DNA from: Turbatrix aceti
Taxonomy: Eukaryota; Nematoda; Chromadorea; Rhabditida; Panagrolaimidae
Assembly (NCBI GenBank): GCA_963969345.1
Contig: OZ017769.1
Span: 806,001-870,000, forward strand
Reading direction: 5' to 3'
Length of the DNA: 64,000 nucleotides
Shown: piece after piece, positions 51,273-61,030 of the stretch
Layout: every line of letters starts with the position of its first letter
Position numbering within the stretch: the first letter of the stretch is position 1
Notes under the pieces: model-generated
Told to the model about the DNA's origin: nothing
Databases searched by the model: none
What the model saw: the letters and a program-made list of their open reading frames with translations, nothing else
Made by a program: the position numbers and the translations under genes

Positions 51273-51804
51273 TTAGATGATTCCAATCTTGTTGGCAACA
51301 TCGAGAGCATCGTCATCGCCAGACAGACGAACGTAGGCCTTCTTCGCGAGCTGGGGAGTGATGAGCGTGTTGACCTTGAGGGGTCGGATGTTGTACAGCT
51401 TCTCGACAGCATTCTTAATCTGATGCTTGTTGGCTCGGACGTCAACGATGAAGACGAGAGTGTTGGTATCTTCGATCTTCTTCATTGCCGATTCAGTCGT
51501 CAACGGGTGCTTGATGATGGAGTAGTTGTCGAGGTGACCGACCTTGGGCACAGACTTGCGAGGATAGCGAGGCGTGCGGCTGAGCTTGAGCGTCTTCGGG
51601 CGGTAGAAGTGGACGCTGGTACGGACCTTGCGTTGCTTGGTCGTGTTGCCAGCGACAGCCTTCTTCTTGGTGTTCAAAGCCTTGCCAACAGCGGCTAAAA
51701 GAGAAAAAACAGGCGTTAATAGGTAAAAAGCATAAAAACGAACCTTTGGAAGCAGCGGCGGGAGCGGCCTTCTTGGCGGGTGCCTTTGTCGTCTTCTGAG
51801 CCAT
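51273..51804 (-). CDS. rpl-25: 60S ribosomal protein L23a (uL23)
   Basis: Two exons, 51804-51744 and 51694-51273, 160 residues. The N-terminus is Lys/Ala-rich ([16 protein letters not shown]), as usual for eukaryotic L23a. The core has [60 protein letters not shown] and ends DVANKIGII. It sits by the polypeptide exit tunnel and contacts the signal recognition particle. Codon use is strongly biased. It is the first gene of a likely three-gene operon on the minus strand. An acceptor (ttttag) lies 3 bases before the ATG, and the PPP1R11 gene diverges from it. Confidence 0.97.
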
Positions 51805-52277
51805 TACCTAAAAACAAAATAACTACATACATTGTTGTAAAAAAAGAAAAGCACAGCAAAGAAGTAACGCAACGCGAATCATAAAAACTCAAAACACGAA
51901 CGTATAAAATGCTTTTTCGATGACAAGGCTTTCCTACTCGCTTGCACATCAATGTGATAGTAAAAACACATAGTTCGTAACGCACTTTATCAACAGAAAA
52001 GAATAATTAGGTAAAATCCGATGAAAAACAGACAGAATCACAGGAAATATAAGAAAACGAAAAAAAAGTTGGATGCGAAGCAAGGAAAAATCGTGGTACA
52101 GTTTGGGAATAATTTTCACACAGAGAACCCGAGCGCGTGCGCGTTCTGCCTGCAACATGCAGCCTGCGTCTCTTCTGTTCGTTCTCATCTCCGATTTCGG
52201 ACTTTTTTTTATCTTGTTTACGTTGTTCTTCTTTTTATCCCGTCAAAGTTGTGTATCGTATCCTTTTCAGCTTCAGA

Positions 52278-53006
52278 ATGTCAGGCGAACGTGTTCAGCA
52301 GGAAACTACGGGATCAACCGTAGTCACCATCTCTGAGGCTCCAGAAGAACCTGTCGTAAGTTTTTTTTTTGTTTTTTATAACAAATTTCACTGGCTTCTT
52401 ATATTTTCAGCCCATAATTCGAGAAGCAGTTATCCACCTTAACGGAGACACAGATACCGCTCCGAGGTTTGTTATCACACATATGGCGCTGGTATTTTGA
52501 TCGTTTTGCAGGGTTCAATGGGCAACAGACACCGTTGACAACGAAAACATGGGCAAGAAAAGTTCAAAGTGCTGTTGCATCTACAAGAGAAAGAAGAAAT
52601 GGGATGAATCGAGTAGCGATTCGGATTCTGTGAGTTCTTTGGGGATGAAGATTAATTTCGATGACATTTTTTACTTTTGGAAATTTTTCCGAATTTGTTT
52701 TCCGTTTTGGGCGACTTTTCTTCTTTATTTTATGGCTTTATGTTTTTTTACGATCAAATTGATATAATTTGTACAGGTCACGGTATATCATACTTTATAT
52801 TGCAAGTATCGTAATTTAGACATTTTCTTGCATGTTTTTGACAGTATTTCACTTTTTTACAGTTTATGATTCACTTTTGAAGTTTCATTTTTTAGGACTG
52901 TGAATCGGCGCATTGTCGCGGACACGTCGAAAAGCGTCGCCATCATCACCCCGACGATCCAGGTCCAGGACCCTCCGGTGGTCCTTCCGGGGATGTTCCT
53001 GCCTGA
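52278..53006 (+). CDS. PPP1R11: PPP1R11 (protein phosphatase 1 inhibitor-3) ortholog
   Basis: Four exons: 52278-52355, 52411-52466, 52512-52629, 52896-53006, 120 residues (human 126). The hallmark is RVQWATDTVDNENMGKKSSK, followed by the cysteine triplet CCCIYKRKKKWDESSSDSDS. This is the most conserved text of inhibitor-3 (HCG V), a PP1-binding regulator that also has been reported as an E3 ubiquitin ligase through its Cys-rich centre. The C-terminus (DCESAHCRGHVEKRRHHHPD) is His/Pro/Gly-rich, as in other species. The ATG is preceded by acceptor sites (ttttcag and cttcag), consistent with trans-splicing. Confidence 0.95.
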
Positions 53007-54091
53007 TTTTCAATGCTGCTCAGATTCACCCCCCCCCCCCCGAACTTGCAAACAACGTTCATTCAGACTGTCCCTTCTTCGTTTTCATATTTTCCATTTT
53101 TGGCAACTGTGTACATACTACGTGTTGGATTATTTTTTTCGTGAAATACATGATTTTCATTTGTAGCCAGCCAAGAGACTATCACGTGAAGGCAACCCAG
53201 TTGGTCCCGGGCATTGGCAGAAAGTGTGTAGATGACGTCAGGTTGATCGTTCTTATGATCGAGAACAAACAAAGATCACCCATACAGACACACGGTGTGA
53301 AAGGTGATAGATAAGAGCCCGCATCCTGTTGCCGGTGTAGACAATAACAACAACAATCATAAACAATTCATACAACTTTGATAGCACAGGGTAATTTACT
53401 TGAAGATAACTTGAAATGCACGTGAATGCATGGATGCTCGGCGCACACGCACAGATCATTAGGTGTCTATTTTTGGATTGATAACCAGCTGCATGGGTAT
53501 AACATCATTACCAACCTTTGAAGATCGCTCCGGTCGCCGTGTTCACTGATCACCCCGGTATAGACAGGTAGGCGGAACCAACCTGACTATATATAGCCGA
53601 TCGGTACCAACGATCATACTCAACTCGGTTGGGGGCGACCAAGCCACTGACTGACTCGATCCTCAATCCATCGAACGCGTTCCTGACGTGTCCCCAAAAT
53701 CAGTGCGACCCCAGAATGGATGTTTTTGTTGCTGGAACCGATCTTGAAAAGTCCTGACACCTATTTACGCCTGCAGAGACAGTGGTTTGTTTTTAACCAA
53801 AAGAGCAATCTGTCTCTGCATCGTAAAGATAGGCGGTGGCGTATCAGCGGCCCTCGAACGGCCCCTGGATGCCAACAACAAAAACAATTTTGGGTACACC
53901 TCTTCTGGTTTTGGAGCATTTAAAGGACGTGTTCCATCGTTGGAGTTGTCAGTCAGGACGGGGTTCCTATTTGGGTGCTATCCAGAACGCGTTTTTAATA
54001 GCAATTTGCTTGTGCGCGGTATAATATTTGATCCATAATACATTCAAACAAAAAATCATTTCAGACTACGAACCCAAGTAAATATTCTAAA
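53007..54091. other. Intergenic stretch with a possible TATA box
   Basis: About 1.1 kb. It starts with a run of 13 C bases (53029-53041) right after the PPP1R11 stop. TATATATA lies at 53588-53595. Downstream of it, frames such as GGGVSAALERPLDANNKNNF (near 53841) read like peptide but have no convincing start or splicing. A small transcription unit is possible; the G6PD promoter also lies here, with ttcag at 54059-54063. Confidence 0.3.
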
Positions 54092-55947
54092 ATGAACGGC
54101 CCATCAGCCAAGTACTACGCTGCAAGGCGATTCTCTGCCTCCGAGCCCCTCAATCCCGAATCTGTCAAATTCATTCTTGACAGCCTGAAACGACAACACT
54201 TTGACGACAAGGAACCCCATGTTTTCGTACTCTTTGGAGCATCTGTAAGTGCACATAGTTTACCCCCAGCTGACTCCTAATTTTGCTGATTTCAGGGCGA
54301 TTTGGCAAAGAAAAAGATCTACCCGACTCTCTGGTGGCTCTTCCGTGATCGCCTTCTCCCGCACGACACGATCATCATCGGCTTCGCTCGCAGCCAGTAC
54401 TCAATCACCGATCTCAGGGACAGATTTGAAAAGTACTGCAAAGTTCGAGAAAACGAAAAAGAAGAGTTTGAACACTTTATCAAGCGTAATCACTACGTTG
54501 CCGGTCAGTTCGACCAGCCAGATGGCTTCGTCGCTCTCAACGGCGTCATCGGACACATGGAAATACTCTACAAACGTAATATGCCTTGTCGTAACCCAAC
54601 ACAGCTTTAAACACCCAGATTGCTTTAGGCCCGGTCAAGCGGCTCTTCTACCTCGCAGTCCCGCCCTTCCTCTTCGAGCCGGTGACCCGTCTCGTCAAGG
54701 CCTACTGCATGGACAGGGGCGGTGACGCATGGACCCGTATCGTAATCGAGAAGCCCTTCGGCCACGATGACGAGTCATCCAAGAAGCTGTCCGATCACCT
54801 GGCCACCCTCTTTACCGAGGATCAGATCTACCGTATCGACCACTACCTGGGCAAGGAAATGGTCCAGAACCTGGTTGTGCTGCGTTTCGGCAACCGATTT
54901 ATCTCGCCTTCGTGGAACCGAGATCACATTGCTTCGGTTGTCATTTCGTTCAAGGAAAACTTTGGCACCGAAGGTCGTGGAGGGTATTTTGACAAATCCG
55001 GTATTATACGGTAAGTAACAATTTTTATAAAATTTTTAAAAATATAAATTTTTTTCAGTGACGTAATGCAAAATCACCTGATGCAGATCCTGACCATCGT
55101 AGCAATGGAAAAGCCCGCTAGCTTGGCTCCCGAGGACATCAGAAACGAAAAAGTGAAGGTTCTGAAAAACATCAAGCCCGTTGAGCTCCAAAACGTCGTC
55201 CTGGGCCAGTACATTGGTGACCCGGATGCAGAATGTAAGATCGCGCTCACTTTTACCCCAGTTATTTTTTGTTTTCAGCCGAAGAAGCTAAAATCGGGTA
55301 CAAAGACGACCCAAAGGTCCCCGACGACTCCATAACGCCCACCTTTGCCACCGCCCTCCTCGAAGTCAACAACGAGCGCTGGGACGGCGTGCCATTCTTC
55401 CTCCGATGCGGAAAGGCGCTGAACGAGCGCAAAGCAGAGGTCAGAGTGCAGTTCAAGGACGTCCCGGGAGACATCTTTGAGGACGGTCAACTCAAGCGCG
55501 ACGAACTCGTCATCCGCGTCCAGCCGGATGAGGCTGTCTACATGAAACTCATGACCAAAAAGCCAGGCTTTGGCTTTGACGCTGAAGAAACCGAACTCGA
55601 TCTCACGTACAATTCGAGATACAGTGTAAGTCTACCGTAACTTCAAAAAAAAAAATTATAATTAAAAATATTTTCAGGACATACGACTGCCCGACGCGTA
55701 CGAGCGCCTCTTCTGCGACCTGTTCACTGGCATCCAATACAACTTTGTGCGATCCGACGAACTCGAACACGCGTGGCGCATTTTCACCCCTTTGCTCAAC
55801 CAGATGGAATCCGAACGCGTTCAGCCGCTGGAGTACAAGTTCGGAAGTCGAGGCCCAGAAGAGAGCGATCAGTTTATCGCAGACAACGGATACCTGTACT
55901 ACGGCACGTACAGGTGGAATCCTCCCCTCCACCACTCCTATAAATAA
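54092..55947 (+). CDS. gspd-1: Glucose-6-phosphate 1-dehydrogenase
   Basis: Six exons: 54092-54244, 54296-54575, 54629-55010, 55059-55234, 55279-55625, 55678-55947; phases agree, 535 residues (usual 500-540). NADP-binding motif [20 protein letters not shown] near residue 47. Substrate-binding [14 protein letters not shown] near residue 213, with the catalytic His and Lys. Other landmarks are [34 protein letters not shown] and [17 protein letters not shown]. It converts glucose-6-phosphate to 6-phosphogluconolactone, the first and rate-limiting NADPH-producing step of the pentose phosphate pathway, in the cytosol. The N-terminus is extended by about 25 residues relative to the short forms. The gene converges on MsrB, whose stop lies 137 bases away. 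Confidence 0.97.
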
Positions 55948-56084
55948 TTTTTGTGCCTGTAAATATTTAAAAAAAGATAAAAATTCGTTTTAAGTTCAAA
56001 TTTTTTGTGTAACAGAAACAAAAAGGTACAAAGTGAATGTTGAGTTTATGGTTACAGGTAAGTTGGCTTACGTGAGCTCAGGTG

Positions 56085-56894
56085 TCACGACGAGGACCCA
56101 GGATTGTCCTTTTTCAGGAAATTAATGGCCACACTGTTGATGCAGTAGCGTTCTCCCGTCTTGGATGCCTGACCGTCAAAGACGTGCCCCAGGTGAGCGT
56201 CGCAGACCTTGCAGCGGACTTCGGTTCTCTCGTAGCCGTAAGAGTTGTCCGGGAGACGGACAATGTTTTTGTCGGCGTCGATGGATTTGTCGAAGGCTGG
56301 CCATCCGCATCCTGAGTCGTACTTTGAGTCCGAGCTGCAAAAAACATAAAACTTCAAAAAAAACTCAAATTTAGGCCAAAAAATATCGTAAACTGGAAGA
56401 AAAATGAACGTAATTTGTGAACGTAAAAAATTAACAAAACTAAAATGTTAATCATATTGCAATCCCAAAAGCATGGTTCTACCGTAAAAAATACCGTAAA
56501 CTGTTATAAAAAAGAATGTAAACAACTTTTATCTAAAAAATTAAAAAATCCAATTATCATAAAAAAATTAACTCTTCCCGTAACCTACTCCCCCCCCCCG
56601 TAAAAAAATAAATATCGCAACTCACATGAAGAGATCCGCGCCGCAGCACTTGCAGAGGTATTTTCCAGGTTCATAAAACTTGTCATACTTTCCCGTTTTG
56701 GGTGGCTCAGTGGCGGCATTTCGAGTCACGTCGAATGAATGCGGATCGAGGACCTTCTGCCACTCATCCTTGGTCACCTGCTTAGGATCCGATTTCCCGA
56801 GTTTTTCGAGAGCTGATTTCACCGGTGCATCGCCGAAAAAAATTATTATTTACAATTTTTTTAGAGAAAAACAAGGCTTACCTTCTCCAGACAT
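56085..56894 (-). CDS. msrB: Peptide-methionine (R)-S-oxide reductase (MsrB)
   Basis: Three exons: 56894-56882 (13 bases), 56812-56626, 56334-56085, 149 residues. The protein starts MSGEALEKLGKSDPKQVTKD. Zinc site CKCCG near residue 59 and CKVC near residues 108-111. SDSKYDSGCGWPAF and RYCINSVAINF, whose Cys (near residue 131) is the catalytic one. It reduces the R form of methionine sulfoxide in proteins, using thioredoxin. No targeting sequence is visible, so it is probably cytosolic. The exon 1 to 2 join is the only one with an AG at that place (acceptor aatcag). The acceptor tttcag lies about 16 bases before the ATG. Confidence 0.93.
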
Positions 56895-57226
56895 GGTTCG
56901 AAAAGCGGTGTGGCTGAAAGTGTGAATCAGTTAGAACCGTTTGCACTCGCATCAAAAAGGTAAGGACAGCATTGTGCACGCGACTGACTGACTCACCGCA
57001 GCAGAACGTATACACGCCTGCAAAGCAGTTTATTGATCGATAATTGCATGTAAAACAAGAGTGTGGAAAATTTGAAATAGTACTGGATCTGTCTCTCCTC
57101 AAAAGAGGAAGAAGAAAAATGACCAAAAGTGCGCACGATCTTACATCATGGCTCCTACAGCGAAACTTTTTGCAATATTGCAGCAAAAATTTTAGCACCT
57201 GAAAAAAATCGTTTGTTAATGAACTT

Positions 57227-58220
57227 GTTCTCCACTGCATGCGCTTTCGCCTTATTTCTGCTCAATCGAGCGCGCGCGTGCATTTTTTTGAAGGTGTCGT
57301 GTTCAAAAAAAGGCCCTGAAGCCAGTAATAGAGTTTTTTGCTTACGGTCACTTGGGTAGGCTTAGGCATGTCCCAGAGATTGTTATAAGCCATCGGCGGT
57401 CATTGTCGGATTTTTTTGTGCAATGTTACAGACATTGGAAGAACATGAAATTTCCTGAGACTGTAACTCACCAGAACATCTGTGAATTTTTGAAAATCGA
57501 ACGTAACTTTTTTCATTACGTCTATAAGAAGCAAATTACGTGAGATGTGCCGTAGCATTATAGTAGTATGCGAGATCGAACGCAAAATGATAAAAAATGC
57601 GCACGCGCGGTGAACAACAAGGGAGAATTTTGAAGAAAAGCAGAAAAAAAGCTCTATTCGATGTTCCTGCAGCGAATGAATTTTAGCCAAAAGTCGGAAT
57701 CTAAGAGAGTGTATCTTTTCTTATCCATCTGATTTCTTTGGTTCTTTTTCATTTTTTATATTCATTTTGCTTTCTGATATGCAAGTACCAGCAGAAGGAA
57801 CGCAATAATGAACGTTTTTTTCATATACGACAATAGGCGCGTGCGCATTATGAAGCACGTATTCTATTTTGGGTTCGATCTCGCATACTACTATAATGCT
57901 ACGGCACATCTCACGTAATTTGCTTCTTATAGACGTAATGAAAAAAGTTACGTTCGATTTTCAAAAATTCACAGATGTTCTGGTGAGTTACAGTCTCAGG
58001 AAATTTCATGTTCTTCCAATGTCTGTAACATTGCACAAAAAAATCCGACAATGACCGCCGATGGCTTAAAACAATCTTTGGGAAATGCCTAAGCCTACCC
58101 AAGTGACCGTAAGCAAAAAACTCTATTACTGGCTTCAGGGCCTTTTTTTGAACACGATTCATTCGACGCGCGCGCGCGCTCTTTTTCGTCCATTGAGGCA
58201 AAGGCGCATGCAGTGGTTCT
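57227..58220. repeat. Large inverted repeat (two 384-bp arms)
   Basis: The arm at 57227-57610 is repeated in inverse orientation at 57837-58220, with a ~226-base spacer. Identity is near-perfect over the inner ~330 bases (left arm 57320-57590) and lower at the outer ends. Ends are TCCACTGCATGCGC on the left and its inverse on the right. I found no matching target duplication. Each arm contains the same open frame ending RNFFHYVYKKQIT, but this follows from the palindrome. It is likely a palindromic MITE or foldback element of unknown family. Confidence 0.75.
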
Positions 58221-58779
58221 CTGCTTCTCTTTTTTTCCTTCGTTTGTTCTTTTTGTTACTCCTCCTAGTGTTATCGCGGACGACGCGTCTCGTTTAGCCC
58301 CCGGTAGTTGTAGGAGTACGCTGAGGGGTATTTTTTGTCTGCTTCCTCTTCTTTCCTATCTTTTCTCTCAGCGCTTGATTTTTTGTCCCGTCTCGTCTCC
58401 TGCTGCGATAAGCTTTTTACTACTACGTAAGCAAGCGTGAGGGGCAGGATGGAGCCAAGTTGCGTGTACCACATGCTTGACGCGTTTCAGCTCACTTTTC
58501 ATTGATTTTTTTGACGTTGAGGCATATTTCACTTTTTTTTTCGTCTCAATTTTGTTCTCTGCTCACCTGCGCACATTTCTGGGGTTTCCGGGGTTTGGAC
58601 TTGTCCGGCAGTACCGCGGCGATCATCGCTTGCGTGTAGGTGGTTCGTTGTTTTTTACTTCTTCGCTGTCGGCCGATCAATATTATTTTTGTTTTACCGC
58701 TTGACACTTGTGTCTTCTTCTTCTTCTCGTCTTCAACCGCTCATTTGCACCTTTTTTTACAGAGACGACACTGCTCGAC
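58221..58779. other. Upstream region of the IDH gene
   Basis: About 560 T-rich bases with several short open frames, none convincing. An acceptor (tttacag at 58755-58761) lies 18 bases before the IDH ATG, consistent with trans-splicing or a 5' intron. Confidence 0.35.
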
Positions 58780-60370
58780 ATGCTCAAGCGGGGACTTTTG
58801 GCGGCATCGCGTAGCCTCAACGCTGTCTTTGGTGGCAGCCAGACAACAGTCTCGGCATCCAGGCCCCTCTCCACAGACGTGCATCGCGTCACCCTGATTC
58901 CCGGCGACGGAATCGGTCCCGAAATCAGTGATGCCGTCATCAAGATCTTCGAAGCAGCAGGTGCTCCCATCGAATGGGATCCCGTCGACGTGACGCCCGT
59001 CAAGGGTCCCGACGGCACCTTCCGCATCCCATCCAAGTGCATCGACCTCATGCACGTTAACAAGGTCGGCCTCAAGGGTCCCCTCGAGACTCCCATTGGC
59101 AAGGGACATCGATCACTCAACTTGGCTGTTCGACGGTAAGTGGGGAGGGGTTCCGGTAAGATTAGGTACAACCCGCTTTGCGCTATCATGGACAACGTTT
59201 TACGACCGACGTGGCAGTTACTAAACTTTTTTTATTGCTTTTTTTCGATGATCAGTGAATCGATAACAAAAATACATTTTAAAGTGTTCCAAAGATCCAA
59301 TTTTTTTAAATTGAAGTTAAAAAGAGTTTTTATGATAAAATTCGCATAAAAACACTGTTCATGCAAGTTCTTACTTTGTGTACTGTAATTTTACGTCTAA
59401 AGCGTTACTTTAAATTTCTGTAATTTTCTTACTCCCAAAATGTTACTTTAATCCTGTTTTTTCGCTGATCGTAACGCTTTTTTCAAACTTACTCGTTGCT
59501 TATTCCCTCGTTTTTTTCAGAGAATTCAACCTCTACGCCAACGTTCGGCCATGTCGTTCTCTCGCCGGTCACAAGACTCTGTACGACAACGTCGATGTCG
59601 TCACCATCCGTGAAAACACCGAGGGCGAGTACTCCGGTATCGAGCACGAAGTCAGTTTTTAGTTTTTGTTTTTATATCCCCACTTTAAACCTATTTTTGA
59701 TTTTAAGATCGTCGACGGCGTCGTCCAGTCCATCAAGCTGATCACGGAGAACGCTTCCCGTCGCGTTGCCCGCTACGCCTTTGAATACGCCAGGGCGAAC
59801 AACCGGAAACTTGTGACCGTCGTTCACAAGGCCAACATCATGCGCATGTCTGACGGTCTCTTCCTCAACATGGTCCGTGAGCAGGCCAATGAATTCCCCG
59901 ACATTCAGTTCAAGGAAGCGTACCTTGATACCGTGTGTCTGAACGTGAGTTTCTTTTTTTTGTCTGGTTTTATTAAAACGAAAAAATTCCAGATGGTCCA
60001 AAACCCCAACCAATACGACGTTCTGGTCATGCCGAATCTCTACGGTGACATCCTCTCCGATCTGTGTGCCGGTCTCGTCGGTGGCCTCGGCGTCACGCCC
60101 TCTGGCAACATCGGCGAAGGCGCAGCTGTTTTCGAATCCGTCCACGGCACGGCCCCCGACATCGCCGGCCAGGACATGGCAAACCCGACCGCCCTCCTCC
60201 TGTCTTCGGTCATGATGCTTCGGTACATGAAGCTCGAATCGTACGCGAACCGTATCGAGCAGGCGTGTTTCGATGCCATCTCCGAGGGCAAGTCCAAGAC
60301 CAAGGATCTCGGTGGCAACGGAACGTGTTCCGGCTTCACCGCCGACATCTGTGCTCGTCTCCGCAACTAG
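58780..60370 (+). CDS. idha-1: Mitochondrial NAD-dependent isocitrate dehydrogenase, alpha subunit
   Basis: Four exons: 58780-59135, 59521-59650, 59708-59944, 59993-60370, 366 residues. The first ~30 residues are a basic, Ser-rich mitochondrial presequence ([20 protein letters not shown]). The catalytic domain begins [31 protein letters not shown] is the isocitrate/Mg site, [20 protein letters not shown] follows, and the C-terminus has [20 protein letters not shown] and [20 protein letters not shown]. These are the signatures of the catalytic alpha subunit (IDH3A), which oxidises isocitrate to 2-oxoglutarate in the TCA cycle in a complex with beta and gamma subunits. No other subunit is in the window. 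A polyadenylation signal (AATAAA at 60745) follows in the 3' region. Confidence 0.96.
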
Positions 60371-61030
60371 GCATATTCTTCCTCTCCTCCTCTTCGTCTC
60401 ACCAAAGTTCTTGGTTTTGGTAGATGCGCGTAGTGGTTGTTCGTCACCTCTCCTCTCCTCATGCCCCTCTTTTGACCTAGACGAAAGGGAACTCCCCAAA
60501 ATAGCGACAAAATGTTTTTCCCAGCTCCTTCCTCCCCGTCTTCTTCCATGATTTGCATCTCCCTTCCTGGCATGTGCCGTTCTCCTCACTGGAGTGAACT
60601 GACTACCTGCCCCGTCCACCACTCACTACCATCCATGCCCGTTGAACACGCTAAAACCCCCCCCATGCTTTAGGTGTTGCACTTATTTCTTTTCGTTTTT
60701 TCCCAAGTTAGTGATTCCCCATTTTTGGTTCTATTTTTGATAAAAATAAAATGTTGTCAGTGTTGGACTAAGAAATAAGGTGTTTTTTTGGATATTTGGA
60801 AAGCAAAAAAAAGTGAATAATTTTTAAAAAAAATTTTTTTTAGTAAAATTTTTCATTTGTTTTACAAAACCAATAAAAAAACAGGAATTGTGAATCATAG
60901 TTTAACCTTGAACTTATTGTTATTACCTGAGACAACGAAAAATGGTGTCAAATTAACATAAAACCACTAAAATACAGACAAACAAGGCAAAAAAATTGCC
61001 GTGAGATCGAATTAGCCGAAATACATAAAA
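60371..61030. other. Convergent 3' region of the IDH and zinc-finger genes
   Basis: About 660 bases between two stop codons. It holds the IDH 3' UTR with AATAAA at 60745-60750, and the 3' UTR of the zinc-finger gene. The rest is AT-rich with nothing coding. Confidence 0.45.

Noticed and set aside
53720..54038. Peptide-like frames after a TATATATA box
   Set aside because: No consistent start, splice or stop arrangement; kept only as a note in the intergenic entry.
57352..58201. Shared open frames ending NFFHYVYKKQIT in the 57.2-58.2 kb repeat
   Set aside because: Arms of one inverted repeat; no start context, splice support or recognisable domain.
59672..60622. 316-codon minus-strand open frame opposite IDH
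   Set aside because: Shadow of biased codon use in IDH exons 3-4; composition is not protein-like and it crosses IDH introns.
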